Assembly: GCF_019175285.1 (NCBI RefSeq)
Contig: NC_056527.1
Coordinates: forward strand, 116,006,248-116,070,247
DNA from: Sceloporus undulatus
Taxonomy: Eukaryota > Chordata > Lepidosauria > Squamata > Phrynosomatidae
Reading direction: 5' to 3'
DNA: 64,000 nucleotides
Every line of letters starts with the position of its first letter. Position 1 is the first letter of the stretch. Positions 55,401-64,000 of the stretch are shown piece by piece. Position numbers and translations under genes: made by a program. The notes beneath the pieces were generated by a model that was not told where the DNA came from, searched no databases, and saw nothing but the letters and a program-made list of their open reading frames with translations.

Positions 55401-58400
55401 GTACCAGAAGATCTCTAAATCAAACTACAAATCCCAGGATTCCTTAGGTGGCACCCATGACTTTTCCAGTGGGGTCAAACTGATCTAACTGTGTAATTTA
55501 TATAAAATCAATGACCGATCCACTCATTGGGTTTTATAGCTTGTATCTCCACAAATGGGAATCATGCAGCGCTCCTGATTTTGTTGGACTGGGCTCCCAT
55601 TATCCTCATAGCCAGGGATGCTGGGAGTTGCAGTCTCGCAGCATCATACGATCGTAAGGATTAGCTATTCCTCTGGTTTTATTGCTTAAAAAAATCCCCT
55701 TTCCCTTTCCACTTTCCAGGTAGACGAATACAAGGTCGACAGCCAGCAAGTCTTGGGCCCCATCCTGCTGGTCCGGCTGCACAAGGAACGCTATGGCGCT
55801 TTCCCACAAACCAACTGGAATTGCAGCTTCGTCGAAGTGACGGCGCCTCAGGGGCAGGTGTACCGTTTCCCTTGCTACCAATGGATTGTGGGATACCAGA
55901 CCATAGAGCTAAGAGAAGGGGCAGGTGAGAGGCCTGCCACACTCCTCCAAAAAACTGAATTCTCCTCCCATGCCCTCTGATACAGTTGCACCTCTCCAGG
56001 CTGTTTAACCCTAGACATAGGTCTCATCTGCACTGCAGAAATAATCCAGTGTGACACCACTTTAACTGCCATGGCTCCATGTGATGGAATCTTGACTTTG
56101 ACTGCTGCCACACTACAAAATCCAGGCAGTTTGATACTGCTTTAATTGCCCTGGCTTAATGCTATGGAATCCCAGGATTTATATTTTTATGAGATATTTA
56201 GCCTCCTCTATGATAGAGCTCTGGTGACACAACAAACTACAAATCCCAGGATTCCATAGCATGGAGCCATAACAGTTAAAGCGGTATCAAAGTGCCTGAA
56301 ATTTGTAGTGTGGCAGCAGGCAAGCAAGTCCAGGTTTCCCATTTCTCCATTCCTGGTCACTGAGACTGGATATTTTGCTATCACTGGCGAAAAATTGCAA
56401 GGAAATTAAGGGAATAATGCTGTTTGACACCGCTTTAACTGCCATGGCTTGATGCTATGGAATCCTGGGGTTTGTAGTTTGCTGTGGCACCAGAGTTCTC
56501 TGACAAAGAAGGCTAAATAGCTCACAAAACTACAAATCCCAAAATCCCATCGCATCGAGCCATGATAATTAAAGTGGTATTAAATTGCATTGTTTCTGCA
56601 GTGCAGATAAGACCAAGGTTGAGGTCTGGGAGACACTCCTACAATATTTGAAGGACACCATATAGTCATAGATTCATAGGAGTTTATCATACTGGGGTTG
56701 GGCTGATTTCGGCATTAAAGAGAGATTAAAGCACATTTAAAGCATCCCGCAAATAAAGCAAAAATGGCAAGTAATTGCGCGAATGATTTTCACACACAAT
56801 TGAGCAAATAAAGCGATATCAGAAATGCATTGTCGCTGAAATCCCAAAAGTAAAAAGATGTGCATTAATGCTTCTTTGTGACCACTTTAATGGCGAGTTT
56901 TGTGCAATTTTGTGTGAAATCGTTATGCATAATTACGCAATTTTTCTGGGATATTCTTGGAATAAACTCCCAATCTCCTTTGTTTGATAAACTCCAGAAA
57001 GCACCTAAGTAACAGGAAGTCATAGTCCAAATTTTATTCCATGTCGGGGGGGGGGGGGTTGATTTCTAAAATGACGGAGGGAAGAAAATGTGCCCAAATT
57101 GCCTTGCACATCCCCAGGAGATATTAAGTGGCATTCTGGGGCAAAATAAATAAATAAATAGAATTTTATTTATTTGTTCATTTAAATTGGGTCTAAAAAA
57201 GGGCTCTGGGGCCATATGTGACCCACAGTTTGCACTTTCCCCGTTATAGAGAGAAACAGGGTTGCATCTATGGTATATAAATAATGCAGTGAAACACCAT
57301 TTTAAGTGTTTTCACCCCATCCTGGGATTTGTAGTTTAACAAGGTCTTTAGCCTGCTCTGCCAAAATGTGCTGGTGCCTCAACAAACTACAGATCCCAGG
57401 ATTCTGTAGGATGGAGCCAGGGACGTAGCCAAGGGGGGGGGGGGGTTTTGGGGGCCCAGACCCCCCTTCCATTAGAAAAATGAATGGTGTGTGCTGCTAC
57501 ACCGCCGCACTCAAGCCCCATTATAATGGTGGCACTTAGTCTGGAACCCCCCCCCTTCCTAAAATCCTAGCTATGTCCCTGATGGAGCCATGGTAGTGAA
57601 AGGCGTGCCAAACTGCATTATTTCTACAGTGTAGATGCTCCCAAGGAAGGATACACAGGCAGGAAGGTTCTGCTCAGTCTCTGCACCTGAACTGCTGCCC
57701 AAAGCCTTCACATCCCTTCCATCGGTATGACTCACTCCTGCTATTATTCAACACGGTTTTGCTAGCTTTGTTGGCTCTGCAGCTATTTGTTCTCAGATGA
57801 TTTAAAGGCTGAACAGTTGTTTGTTCTTTGCATTCAAGAAACGCAGGGGAAGCATAATTATCCTATTTTCCCCAACACATTTCTCAGCAGCCGCAGTGCA
57901 GAGAACCGCAGGCTGTTTGCTCTTTCTGGTGTGGGTTGTAATAAGACACACACGCTACAGGCCTAAGGACAGCTCTCCCTCCACATCCATGGATTTTTTT
58001 ATCCACAGATTCAAGCATTCACAGCTTGAAAATATTCCAAGAATATATATAAATTCCAAACAGCAAAACATGGTTTTGCCATTTTATATAAGGGACACCA
58101 TTTGACTTTGCCCCTGTATTTAATGGGACTCGAATATACATGGATTTTAGTATCCATTGGGTTGGGGGGGAGAGGCTGGTACCAAACCTGATCCAGTCCA
58201 ACCCCATTCTGCCATGCAGGAAATCTCAGTCAAAGCACTGCTAACAGATGGCCATCCAGCCTCTGTTTAACCATCAGAAAGCAAACGTGTCACTGTCTCT
58301 GCCATCCATGGGGACAATTTTTGGATTTTGGAATATTCTGGAGTTTGGAATTGCGAATAAGGGAGACACAACCTGTAGTGATGTATACTAAAGGAATAAA

Positions 58401-61400
58401 AACAGGCAGAGGTGCCTAGCAAACCATCATAAAACCAGAAAACTGGCAGCTGATGGCTTCTATCTCAGTGGGGTGATAAATCCACTCTGGATTCTAGTCC
58501 AAACTGTAAAGAAGGTTTCTAAAGTGCTGATGTTGGAGATGTTGTTCACCAGCTTTACACTAGACCCAGGGCTTGAGAATGTTACCTTTATTTTGGACTA
58601 CAGCTTCCAATATCCCCCAGCCTGCCTAGCTTCTGGATTCTGGGATTTAGAGTTGAAGAAGTCAAGTGACCTCTCCAAGCTAAGCTTCTAACATGCAGCA
58701 ACAGGAAAACAGAACCCCAAAGAATTACTCATGTACAATGCTGGGCAACTGAATGGAGAATATTGGAAGTTGTAATCCAAAAAGGAACTTTTTCCAGCTC
58801 TGCAACAAATGCTCCCACACCAAACAGAATTGCTATTCCTTTTTGTGCTTTTGAATTTGCTGCAGGCAGAAATCCACCTGCAGACAAATGTTGCTACCTT
58901 GACAGACAAAGCTTCCCCAATTCAATTCCTGCCTCTTCGGCATCAGCTTCTCCAGAACACAGTGGGATATTATAAAAAGGATGCTACTGCCCAGAAGCTG
59001 GTCCAGGATTTTATTTATGTTGCAAAGCAGGAATGGGAACACTGCCCTCCAGATGTGGTTGGACTGCATGTCCCATCACCCATAGGCAGCCTATCCAAAG
59101 AAAAGGAATGCTCAGTGTTGCAGTCCTACAATATCTGAAGGACCCCATACAATCATAGAATCATAGAGCTGGAAAGGATCACAAGGGCCATCTTTGCCAT
59201 GCAGGAATACACAGCTAAAGCCCTCCTGATAGATGTCCATCCAACCTCGGTTTAAAGACCTCCAAAGAAGGACAGTCCACCGCCCTCCAAGACCACCCTA
59301 TTTCACTAATATACAGCTCTCACAGTAAACATGTCCTTCCTAATGTTTAGATGGAATCTCTTTTCTTGTAACTTGAATCTGTTGATTCATGTTCTACTCT
59401 CTGAGCATCAGAAAACCAGCTTGCTCCATCCTCAATATGACGTCCCTTCAAATATTTACAGATGGTTATCAAGTCTTAACCTTCTCTTCTCCAGGCCATT
59501 TTTCATAGTTCCTGATGGTTTCCAGACCTTTCAACCTTTTGGTTTCCCTCCTCTGGACTGGCTCCAGCTTGTCAATATCCTTCTTGAATTGTGATGTCCA
59601 GAAATGGACACAGCACTCCAGGCAAATCTGATCAATTTTATACACAGCCAGCCAGCCCCCCCCCCCCCCCCCCCCCCCCCCCAGCCAGCTTTTCAGGCCG
59701 GTCTCTACAGGACCTAGCACTGCTGTGCCTTTGAATTCTGTCCTCTGGAGTGTTAGTGTTGTTTTTGTTGTGGGGTGCTTTCAAGTCATTTATGACTTAT
59801 GGCAACCCTAAGGCAAACCTATCATAGAGTTTTGTTGGCATAATGTTCAGCAAGGATTTGCTCTTGCCTTTCTCTGGGGCTGCAAAAATGTGATTTTCCT
59901 AACATGCCTAGTAGTCGAAGGCTTTCATGACCGGCATCCATAGTTTTTTGTGGGCTTTTTGGGGCTAGAACGTGGCCACATAGCTCGGAAAAAAACCCAC
60001 AAAAAACACCTAGTAGGTTTCCATGACCAAGGGGGGAGTCGAACCCTGGTCTCCTGGTGTCCTAGACTCTTAGACCATTACACCATGCCATCTCTGGGGA
60101 GTATTAGCTATCCCTCTTAATATTTCTCATTCCTGTTGTAATGGTTACAATGACAAATTACACACACATTGGGTAAAGGCTGATTCAAAGGAAACCAGAT
60201 CCTTATAGTATTCAACAAATCATTCCCTCTACTTTTCTCTCTTCCTTGCAGCCAGAACTATTTGCATGGATGCTGATAACCAGACGCTCTTACAACACCG
60301 TCAAAAGGAGCTCCAGGCAAAGCGGGAAGCATACAGGTGAGGGCATTGGATCATGGCTGCATCCACATTGCTTTAACTGCCATGGCTCAGTGCTATGGAA
60401 TTTTGGGAATTGTAGCTTCTTGTGATATCAGAGTTCCACTCTGGTGCCATGACAGTTAAAGTGGAGTCAAACCAGATTATTTCTGCAGTATGGATGCAGC
60501 CTATGATAGTAACTTTTGCAGCAGTGACTACTGGCTTCTGATGACTCTGTGTGTGTGAATGTGTTCCAAGTTTTAGCTTGGACATTAAGAGAGCTAGCAT
60601 CAGTCTTGGACTAAAACCTGGAGCAGGTTCACTGCCTCCACTGAAATTGCAGCCGGGACTTTAAAGTGGCCCTTGTGGCAAGATCTCCATGGCATATTAA
60701 CATACCCTTCTCTTGCACTGCGGTTTTTACAGGTTTTTACAGTTTAAATACACCCGTAGAAAGGCTCACATATTTGATAGCCCACAGCAATAGGGATTCT
60801 GGGAGATGTTATCCCCACCTCGAAGTAACTTTTCAGAGCTCTGGTTAAATCAGGGAAATTGTGCGATTTTTTCCGATCGGCACACACACCCTGTGTCTTC
60901 ATTTTGCACACTTCCTGAGAGTGAAACAAGATATTCCCAGCTGGCATGCATCGAAAAGTGCAAAAAGGTTACTCACCTTGCAGGGATTTATGCCTCTTGT
61001 TTGTCTGTTTTCTGGTACAGGTATAAAGAATACCAGCCAGGGTGGCCCATGTGTCTGGATGCTGACATGGTGGACCACTTGCATCTGAACGATCGCTACT
61101 CGAGAACCAAGGAAAATGTTTTCCAGGTGCAGATGGTGGCTGCGTAAGTCCTAGCTGGGTGGGCATTTGTAGGGCCTAGGGGGGTAAAATTACATTTCTT
61201 GGACTGTAATTCCCATTATTCACTGAGCTGCTTGGCCACTGGGGATGTGAGTTGGGAGAATCTGGGACTTATAATTCCCAAAAGTAACTTTCCCAAGGTC
61301 TGGGGTGGGGTGTGCTCATTTGAAGGAGAAGCAAAACATTTCCAAGTCATTGTGTGTGTGTGGGGGGGGGGGGGGGGGGAGATGTCCATTTTGACCAGGT

Positions 61401-61850
61401 TTATCTGACTTTTTCTGTCTGAGAAAGTGTCTTGATCTCAAGAGGGGTTTTTCTGTGGGTGAGTAGGAATGCAATTCTGGTTGGAATAAATGGTGATATT
61501 GCAACATTCCTAGCCTTCTCAGCATTAGTAATCTATCTAGCCATATAGTAGGCGGAAGCCCCAACAGGCAAAATTTTCTTCCAATCATGCATTCCTCTAA
61601 GGTAGAGGAAAGTTATACCCGTTGAATTTCTGCCAGCTCTAAAAAGCATAGTATGGGAGTGGCATAAGGGGGAGGGAGTGGGAAACACAAGCAGCCCTTT
61701 ATCTACACATTCAATATATAGTTTTATTTTTCTGTCTTGACAACAGTGAAGTTGAATTGAAGCTGAAGGGTTTGCTAGATTGCAAAAATTCTTGGAAGAA
61801 ACTAGATGACATACGGATGGCTTTTTGGTTTTACCGATCCCCCGTTGCAG
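52300..61850 (+). CDS. ALOX15B: ALOX15B-like lipoxygenase, gene 3 (5' part, exons 1-5)
   Basis: The first five exons of a third tandem lipoxygenase: 52300-52461, 55720-55924, 60252-60336, 61021-61143 and 61747-61850. They give 226 codons plus one base, in frame throughout. Exons 2 to 5 have exactly the gene 2 lengths (205, 85, 123, 104) and phases. The PLAT domain (about residues 1-122) starts MAAASVATYKIRVATGNYLC, with five more N-terminal residues than gene 2, and again lacks the human membrane loop (HKERYGAFPQTNWNC). The catalytic domain starts with the EYQPGWPMC motif. No catalytic iron ligand lies in the visible part, so activity cannot be judged. ATG 52300 is chosen over an in-frame ATG at 52186 because of its ACCATGG context, the homologous start of gene 2 and a TATA box between the two. 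Exon 6 was not found before the right edge. Confidence 0.93.
52462..54041. other. Gene 3 intron 1, first part
   Basis: 52625-53200 could be one old insertion (attttattgcatatg start), but I see no ends or coding sequence. Nothing else is recognised. Confidence 0.35.
54042..54492. repeat. Family A MITE split by a Tigger-like MITE
   Basis: Outer element: ggctgcatctgcattacaga on the left and tctgcagtgcagatgcagcc on the right. The text gtgacata...tatttagcc is interrupted exactly at a TA by 54138-54361. Confidence 0.88.
54138..54361. mobile_element. Tigger-like MITE, family B, nested with TA duplication
   Basis: 224 bp starting cagtcatctctccatatcca and ending ataccaagggtccatc, between TA 54136-54137 and TA 54362-54363. 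Removing one TA and the insert restores normal family A text. Confidence 0.88.
54809..55033 (+). repeat. CR1 LINE 3' end
   Basis: tggaatgcacttcctcggag, tggaggtctttaaacagagg, ggttggactggatggcccta, and three ATTCTATG-type terminal repeats at 55008-55033. Confidence 0.85.
55034..55719. other. Gene 3 intron 1, end
   Basis: Several ggaattctgggagttgtag-like blocks (for example 55079-55460) suggest decayed family A or related palindromes; no ends seen. Confidence 0.4.
55720..55924 (+). CDS. ALOX15B: Gene 3 exon 2 (PLAT domain)
   Basis: 205 nt encoding VDEYKVDSQQVLGPILLVR, HKERYGAFPQTNWNCSF and YQWIVGYQTIELREGA. Acceptor ttccag, donor gtgaga. Confidence 0.93.
56024..56335. repeat. Two overlapping family A MITEs
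   Basis: A left half (tcatctgcactgcagaaata) runs into a second, nearly complete palindrome (caggcagtttgatactgctt to gcctgaaatttgtagtgtgg). Probably one inserted into the other. Confidence 0.7.
56410..56612. repeat. Family A MITE, nearly complete
   Basis: ggaataatgctgtttgacac to tttctgcagtgcagataag. Confidence 0.8.
56679..56995. repeat. GGAGTTTATC element, copy 3 (inverted)
   Basis: 317 bp; ggagtttatcatactggggt on the left, tgtttgataaactcc on the right. Inside, read in reverse, the same landmarks as copies 1 and 2. Confidence 0.82.
57261..57642. repeat. Family A MITE split by an AGGGACGTAG element
   Basis: gttgcatctatggtatataa on the left and tttctacagtgtagatgctc on the right; interrupted within ggatggagcc by 57419-57580. 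Confidence 0.85.
57410..57589. mobile_element. AGGGACGTAG MITE, copy 3, with perfect 9-bp duplication
   Basis: Element 57419-57580 (162 bp), agggacgtagccaagg to cctagctatgtccct, flanked by gatggagcc at 57410-57418 and 57581-57589. The host is a family A MITE whose uninterrupted text is known from other copies, so the duplication is certain. Confidence 0.9.
57643..57968. other. Gene 3 intron 2, nothing recognised
   Basis: No repeat or exon recognised in about 325 bases. Confidence 0.4.
57969..58185. repeat. Tigger-like MITE, family B, right end missing
   Basis: ctctccctccacatccatgg, gccattttatataagggaca and gggactcgaatatacatgg; it breaks off into a CR1 fragment at 58186-58270. Confidence 0.75.
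58288..58377. repeat. Tigger/MER44-like terminal fragment
   Basis: ccatccatggggacaatttt and aagggagacacaacctg followed by TA. Confidence 0.6.
58378..59147. other. Gene 3 intron 2
   Basis: A half copy of the GTGAATCC palindrome near 58465-58515; otherwise unassigned. Confidence 0.4.
59148..59712 (-). repeat. CR1 LINE 3' end
   Basis: Reverse CR1: atcatagaatcatagagctg, caacctcggtttaaagacct, tatttcactaatatacagct, cttctcttctccaggcc and tggacacagcactccaggca. A run of about 25 C at 59658-59682 interrupts it. Confidence 0.82.
59755..60095 (-). repeat. SINE split by a GTCGAAGGC repeat (family D)
   Basis: Reverse SINE (gctttcaagtcatttatgac, ggcaaccctaaggcaaacct ... gtcgaaccctggtctcctg). 59915-60008 is a 94-bp family D repeat between two copies of cctagtag (59907-59914, 60009-60016), an 8-bp duplication. 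Confidence 0.82.
60252..60336 (+). CDS. ALOX15B: Gene 3 exon 3
   Basis: 85 nt encoding ARTICMDADNQTLLQHRQKE then LQAKREAYR, the linker helix. Acceptor ttgcag, donor gtgagg. Confidence 0.9.
60357..60502. repeat. Family A MITE, internally deleted
   Basis: gctgcatccacattgcttta to ctgcagtatggatgcagcc, starting 20 bases after gene 3 exon 3. Confidence 0.78.
60503..61020. other. Gene 3 intron 3, rest
   Basis: A half copy of the GTGAATCC palindrome near 60598-60645; otherwise nothing. Confidence 0.4.
61021..61143 (+). CDS. ALOX15B: Gene 3 exon 4
   Basis: 123 nt encoding YKEYQPGWPMCLDADMVDHL and NDRYSRTKENVFQVQMVA. No ALOX12B/ALOXE3-type insertion. Donor gtaagt. Confidence 0.92.
61144..61746. other. 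Gene 3 intron 4
   Basis: A G run of about 18 at 61362-61379 after a TG tract; nothing else recognised. Confidence 0.45.
61747..61850 (+). CDS. ALOX15B: Gene 3 exon 5
   Basis: 104 nt encoding EVELKLKGLLDCKNSWKKL and RMAFWFYRSPVA. Acceptor caacag, donor gtcagt, phase 1, so the gene continues past this point. Confidence 0.92.
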
Positions 61851-62007
61851 GTCAGTATCGTTGTCAGATAAATCAGATTAGCTAATCTAGAATGATTCCA
61901 CACACCCCATCATTAGTTTCCTTGGCAAGCCATCCTGTGTGGATTAGAAGCCTAACCATGCCTTAACAGTGCAATATGAAGTCTATTTAGTCAGCAGTTG
62001 AGTCCCA

Positions 62008-62100
62008 TTCATGGAATCCTAGAACCACAGAGCTGGAAGGGATTCCAAGGATCATCTATCCTAACCCTCTGCCAGTGCAACTAAAGCATTCATCTCTACC
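62008..62100 (-). repeat. CR1 LINE 3'-end fragment
   Basis: ggaatcctagaaccacagag, ctggaagggattccaaggat: the reverse CR1 terminus. Confidence 0.7.
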
Positions 62101-62127
62101 ACCCTGATGTGGATGTATTGTTATTAG

Positions 62128-62479
62128 GCCTAAGAACCTTATCATGTGGAGGGACATATGTTGCCAGAATTTTGCCGAACTGTTTCAGAAGCGCAAAGGT
62201 GGGATCATCTATCATGCTTCTAAAATGTAATTGAGACTTCCTGCTTTCCTTCCGTCGACGAAGCGTTCGTGGGGAAGCCATTTTTTGAATAACGGGAGAT
62301 CTCATTATTCAAAATATGGCTTCTCCTGGCTTCCCCACGAATGCTTGGGCGACGGAAGGAAAGTGGGAAGCCTCAATTACGTTTTTGAAGCGCAATGAAT
62401 GATCCCACCTTCATGCTTCTGAAACAGTTCAGCAACATTTTGGCAACTTAAGTCCCTCTGTGTGATAAGGGCCTAAGAA
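62128..62479. mobile_element. 334-bp foldback element with perfect 9-bp duplication
   Basis: Element 62137-62470 starts ccttatcatgtggagggac and ends gtccctctgtgtgataagg. The arms pair over nearly the whole length around a centre near 62300 (gaataacgggagatctcatt). It is flanked by gcctaagaa at 62128-62136 and 62471-62479. No open frame for a transposase. Gene 3 intron 5. Confidence 0.9.
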
Positions 62480-64000
62480 GAGCTCAGAAACGTTCACCAG
62501 TATTCTAAATCAGCTATTTAGCTATGTATATGTAACTAAGGCCCGAGACAGATGGGCTGAAAGCAGCATGGTGGTGGCAATACTAGGGTTCCTGACTGCG
62601 CAGCAACTGCATGGTCTGAAACCCTAGTATGTAATGGTGGCGGCCTGATGACGGCACCCTGCCATTTTCACATAATGGATGCATAGTGTCCACATGTATT
62701 GGTATGTCCATTACATCATGAGTGAGCCATTGCAGCACTTGCGATGTAATCTGGGCGCCGGTAAAAGAACCCAGAAAAACCAGGTTCTTTTAACTCCTGA
62801 GAGACGTTGTGCAGTCTAGCAGCTGTGACGTCCCTCCAGAATTAAAATGGGCACCTGCAGACCTCCATTTTCCATTTTCTGTACCGGGCCTAAGTAACAT
62901 CTCCTGGTGTATAACCTAAGGCCTTATCACATGAGAAAAGAAAGCCGAAACAGGGTGGGAGAGTCGTGGCTTTCTCCATGCCGCTCCGCATGCTGTTGTA
63001 ACACTTCCAGTCTCCTTCTTGAGGTAGAAGATCATAAAAGTATGTCTTTTGTCATGTTTTGTCAGTTTGAGAAAAGGCATGCTTTTATGACCATCTCCCT
63101 CGGGAAGAGAACAGAAATGTTTTGATATCATGCCCCCAAGCCTACCTTAACAGCCAGCAGCCCCATCTGTTCAACTGTCAACTGGGACACAAGGAGGGTG
63201 ACATTTCCAGCCCCCCACCCCAACATCAGTGAGCAAGGGTGCAAGGAGGAGTTGCAATAGGGGCCCACCTACTCGCTGGTGGCAGGAGACTAGAAACATC
63301 ATTCTCCTTGCAGCCTGATTGGCAACTAAACTGAACTTTTTTGCTCAGTGTTGCTGCTGGCTCCTAAGGTGGGCTGGAGAGGCATTTACAATCATTGCAA
63401 TAGTACCACAGTCAATAATTTGTAGTCTTACAGAATATATACAGAGCAGATACAGATCTGTAACCCTTATCTCATGAGAAAAGAAAGGCAAAGAGCCAGA
63501 GAGTATCAACTTTCTCTGTTCCTCTTTACATGCCATCAAAATATTTCCATTCTCTTCCTGAGAGAGATGGTTGTTAAAGCATGACTTTTCTCAAAGTGAT
63601 ATTTTCCAGCACAACAAAAGACACATTTTTTGTGAATGAAGTGCTACAACAGCATCCAGAAAGGCACAGAGAAAGGCAATTTTCTCCTGTTCTGTTTTGG
63701 ATTTTTTTAAAATTGCGATACAAATCCATAACTGCACTACAGTGTCACTTTTGGGGGGGGGGGGATTTGCAACCCCCCAAATGCCCTGGACAACATGGCC
63801 ATCTTGGGGATTTGGGAAGCTGTAGTTCAACAGAATGTTATTTCTGAGCTCTGATTAAGCATCTATTGAAGAGCTGAGGGTGTTGGGACCATACCTGTTT
63901 GACCCAAGTGTCCCTATTTATCAAGGATGAAGTACCTTTTCCCAAATTCTTTTGCCATCTGTTTCCTAATCTCTGTTTCTCTGTGCATGGTGTCTTTGAT
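62480..64000. other. Gene 3 intron 5, with further CCTTATC-type ends
   Basis: ccttatcacatgagaaaaga at 62931 and cccttatctcatgagaaaag at 63463 share the terminus of the foldback at 62137 and then agree with each other, so two larger relatives may start here. Another GC-richer segment (ggcccgagacagatgggc to gtaccgggcc) spans 62540-62891. Exon 6 of gene 3 is not visible. Confidence 0.45.

Noticed and set aside
61851-64000. Search for gene 3 exon 6
   Set aside because: No EYVxEHWxEDxFFGxQxLNG-like frame was found; the exon must lie beyond the window.

Overview
The window looks like vertebrate nuclear DNA, most likely from a squamate reptile (lizard or snake). It is AT-rich and intron-rich. It carries a full-length L1, CR1 3' ends, tRNA-derived SINEs with an ACAACAAC tail, Tigger-like and hAT-like non-autonomous DNA transposons and long ATT/TAA microsatellites, two of which hold 10-base N gaps. 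I cannot name the species.

The only host genes I can support are three lipoxygenase genes in a head-to-tail row, all on the + strand and closest in my reading to arachidonate 15-lipoxygenase type B (ALOX15B). Gene 1 is present only as its 3' end (exons 11 to 14, 1146-3313). Gene 2 is complete: 14 exons from 17507 to 40923 give an open frame of 671 codons with all five expected iron-ligand positions occupied. Gene 3 is present as its first five exons (52300-61850) and runs off the right edge. Splice phases match exon for exon between copies, so this is a tandem gene family.

Region by region: 1-3313 is the end of gene 1; 3314-17506 is a spacer holding a 6.5-kb antisense L1 with a perfect 17-bp target-site duplication, and foldback elements; 17507-40923 is gene 2, its introns full of small DNA transposons and SINEs; 40924-52299 is a repeat-rich spacer; 52300-64000 is the 5' part of gene 3 with large repeat-filled introns.

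The genes would act in parallel. Each encodes a PLAT domain plus a catalytic lipoxygenase domain that peroxidises polyunsaturated fatty acids. The copies differ in ways that could matter: gene 1 has lost the intron between exons 11 and 12 exactly; gene 2 ends in valine where the iron-binding C-terminal isoleucine is expected; genes 2 and 3 lack the hydrophobic membrane loop of human ALOX15B; and the pocket residues that set positional specificity in mammals differ from both known types. I found no operon-like, CRISPR or viral system. The most novel material is the set of small transposon families with clean duplications (9-bp, 8-bp and TA) and the gene 1/gene 2 differences.
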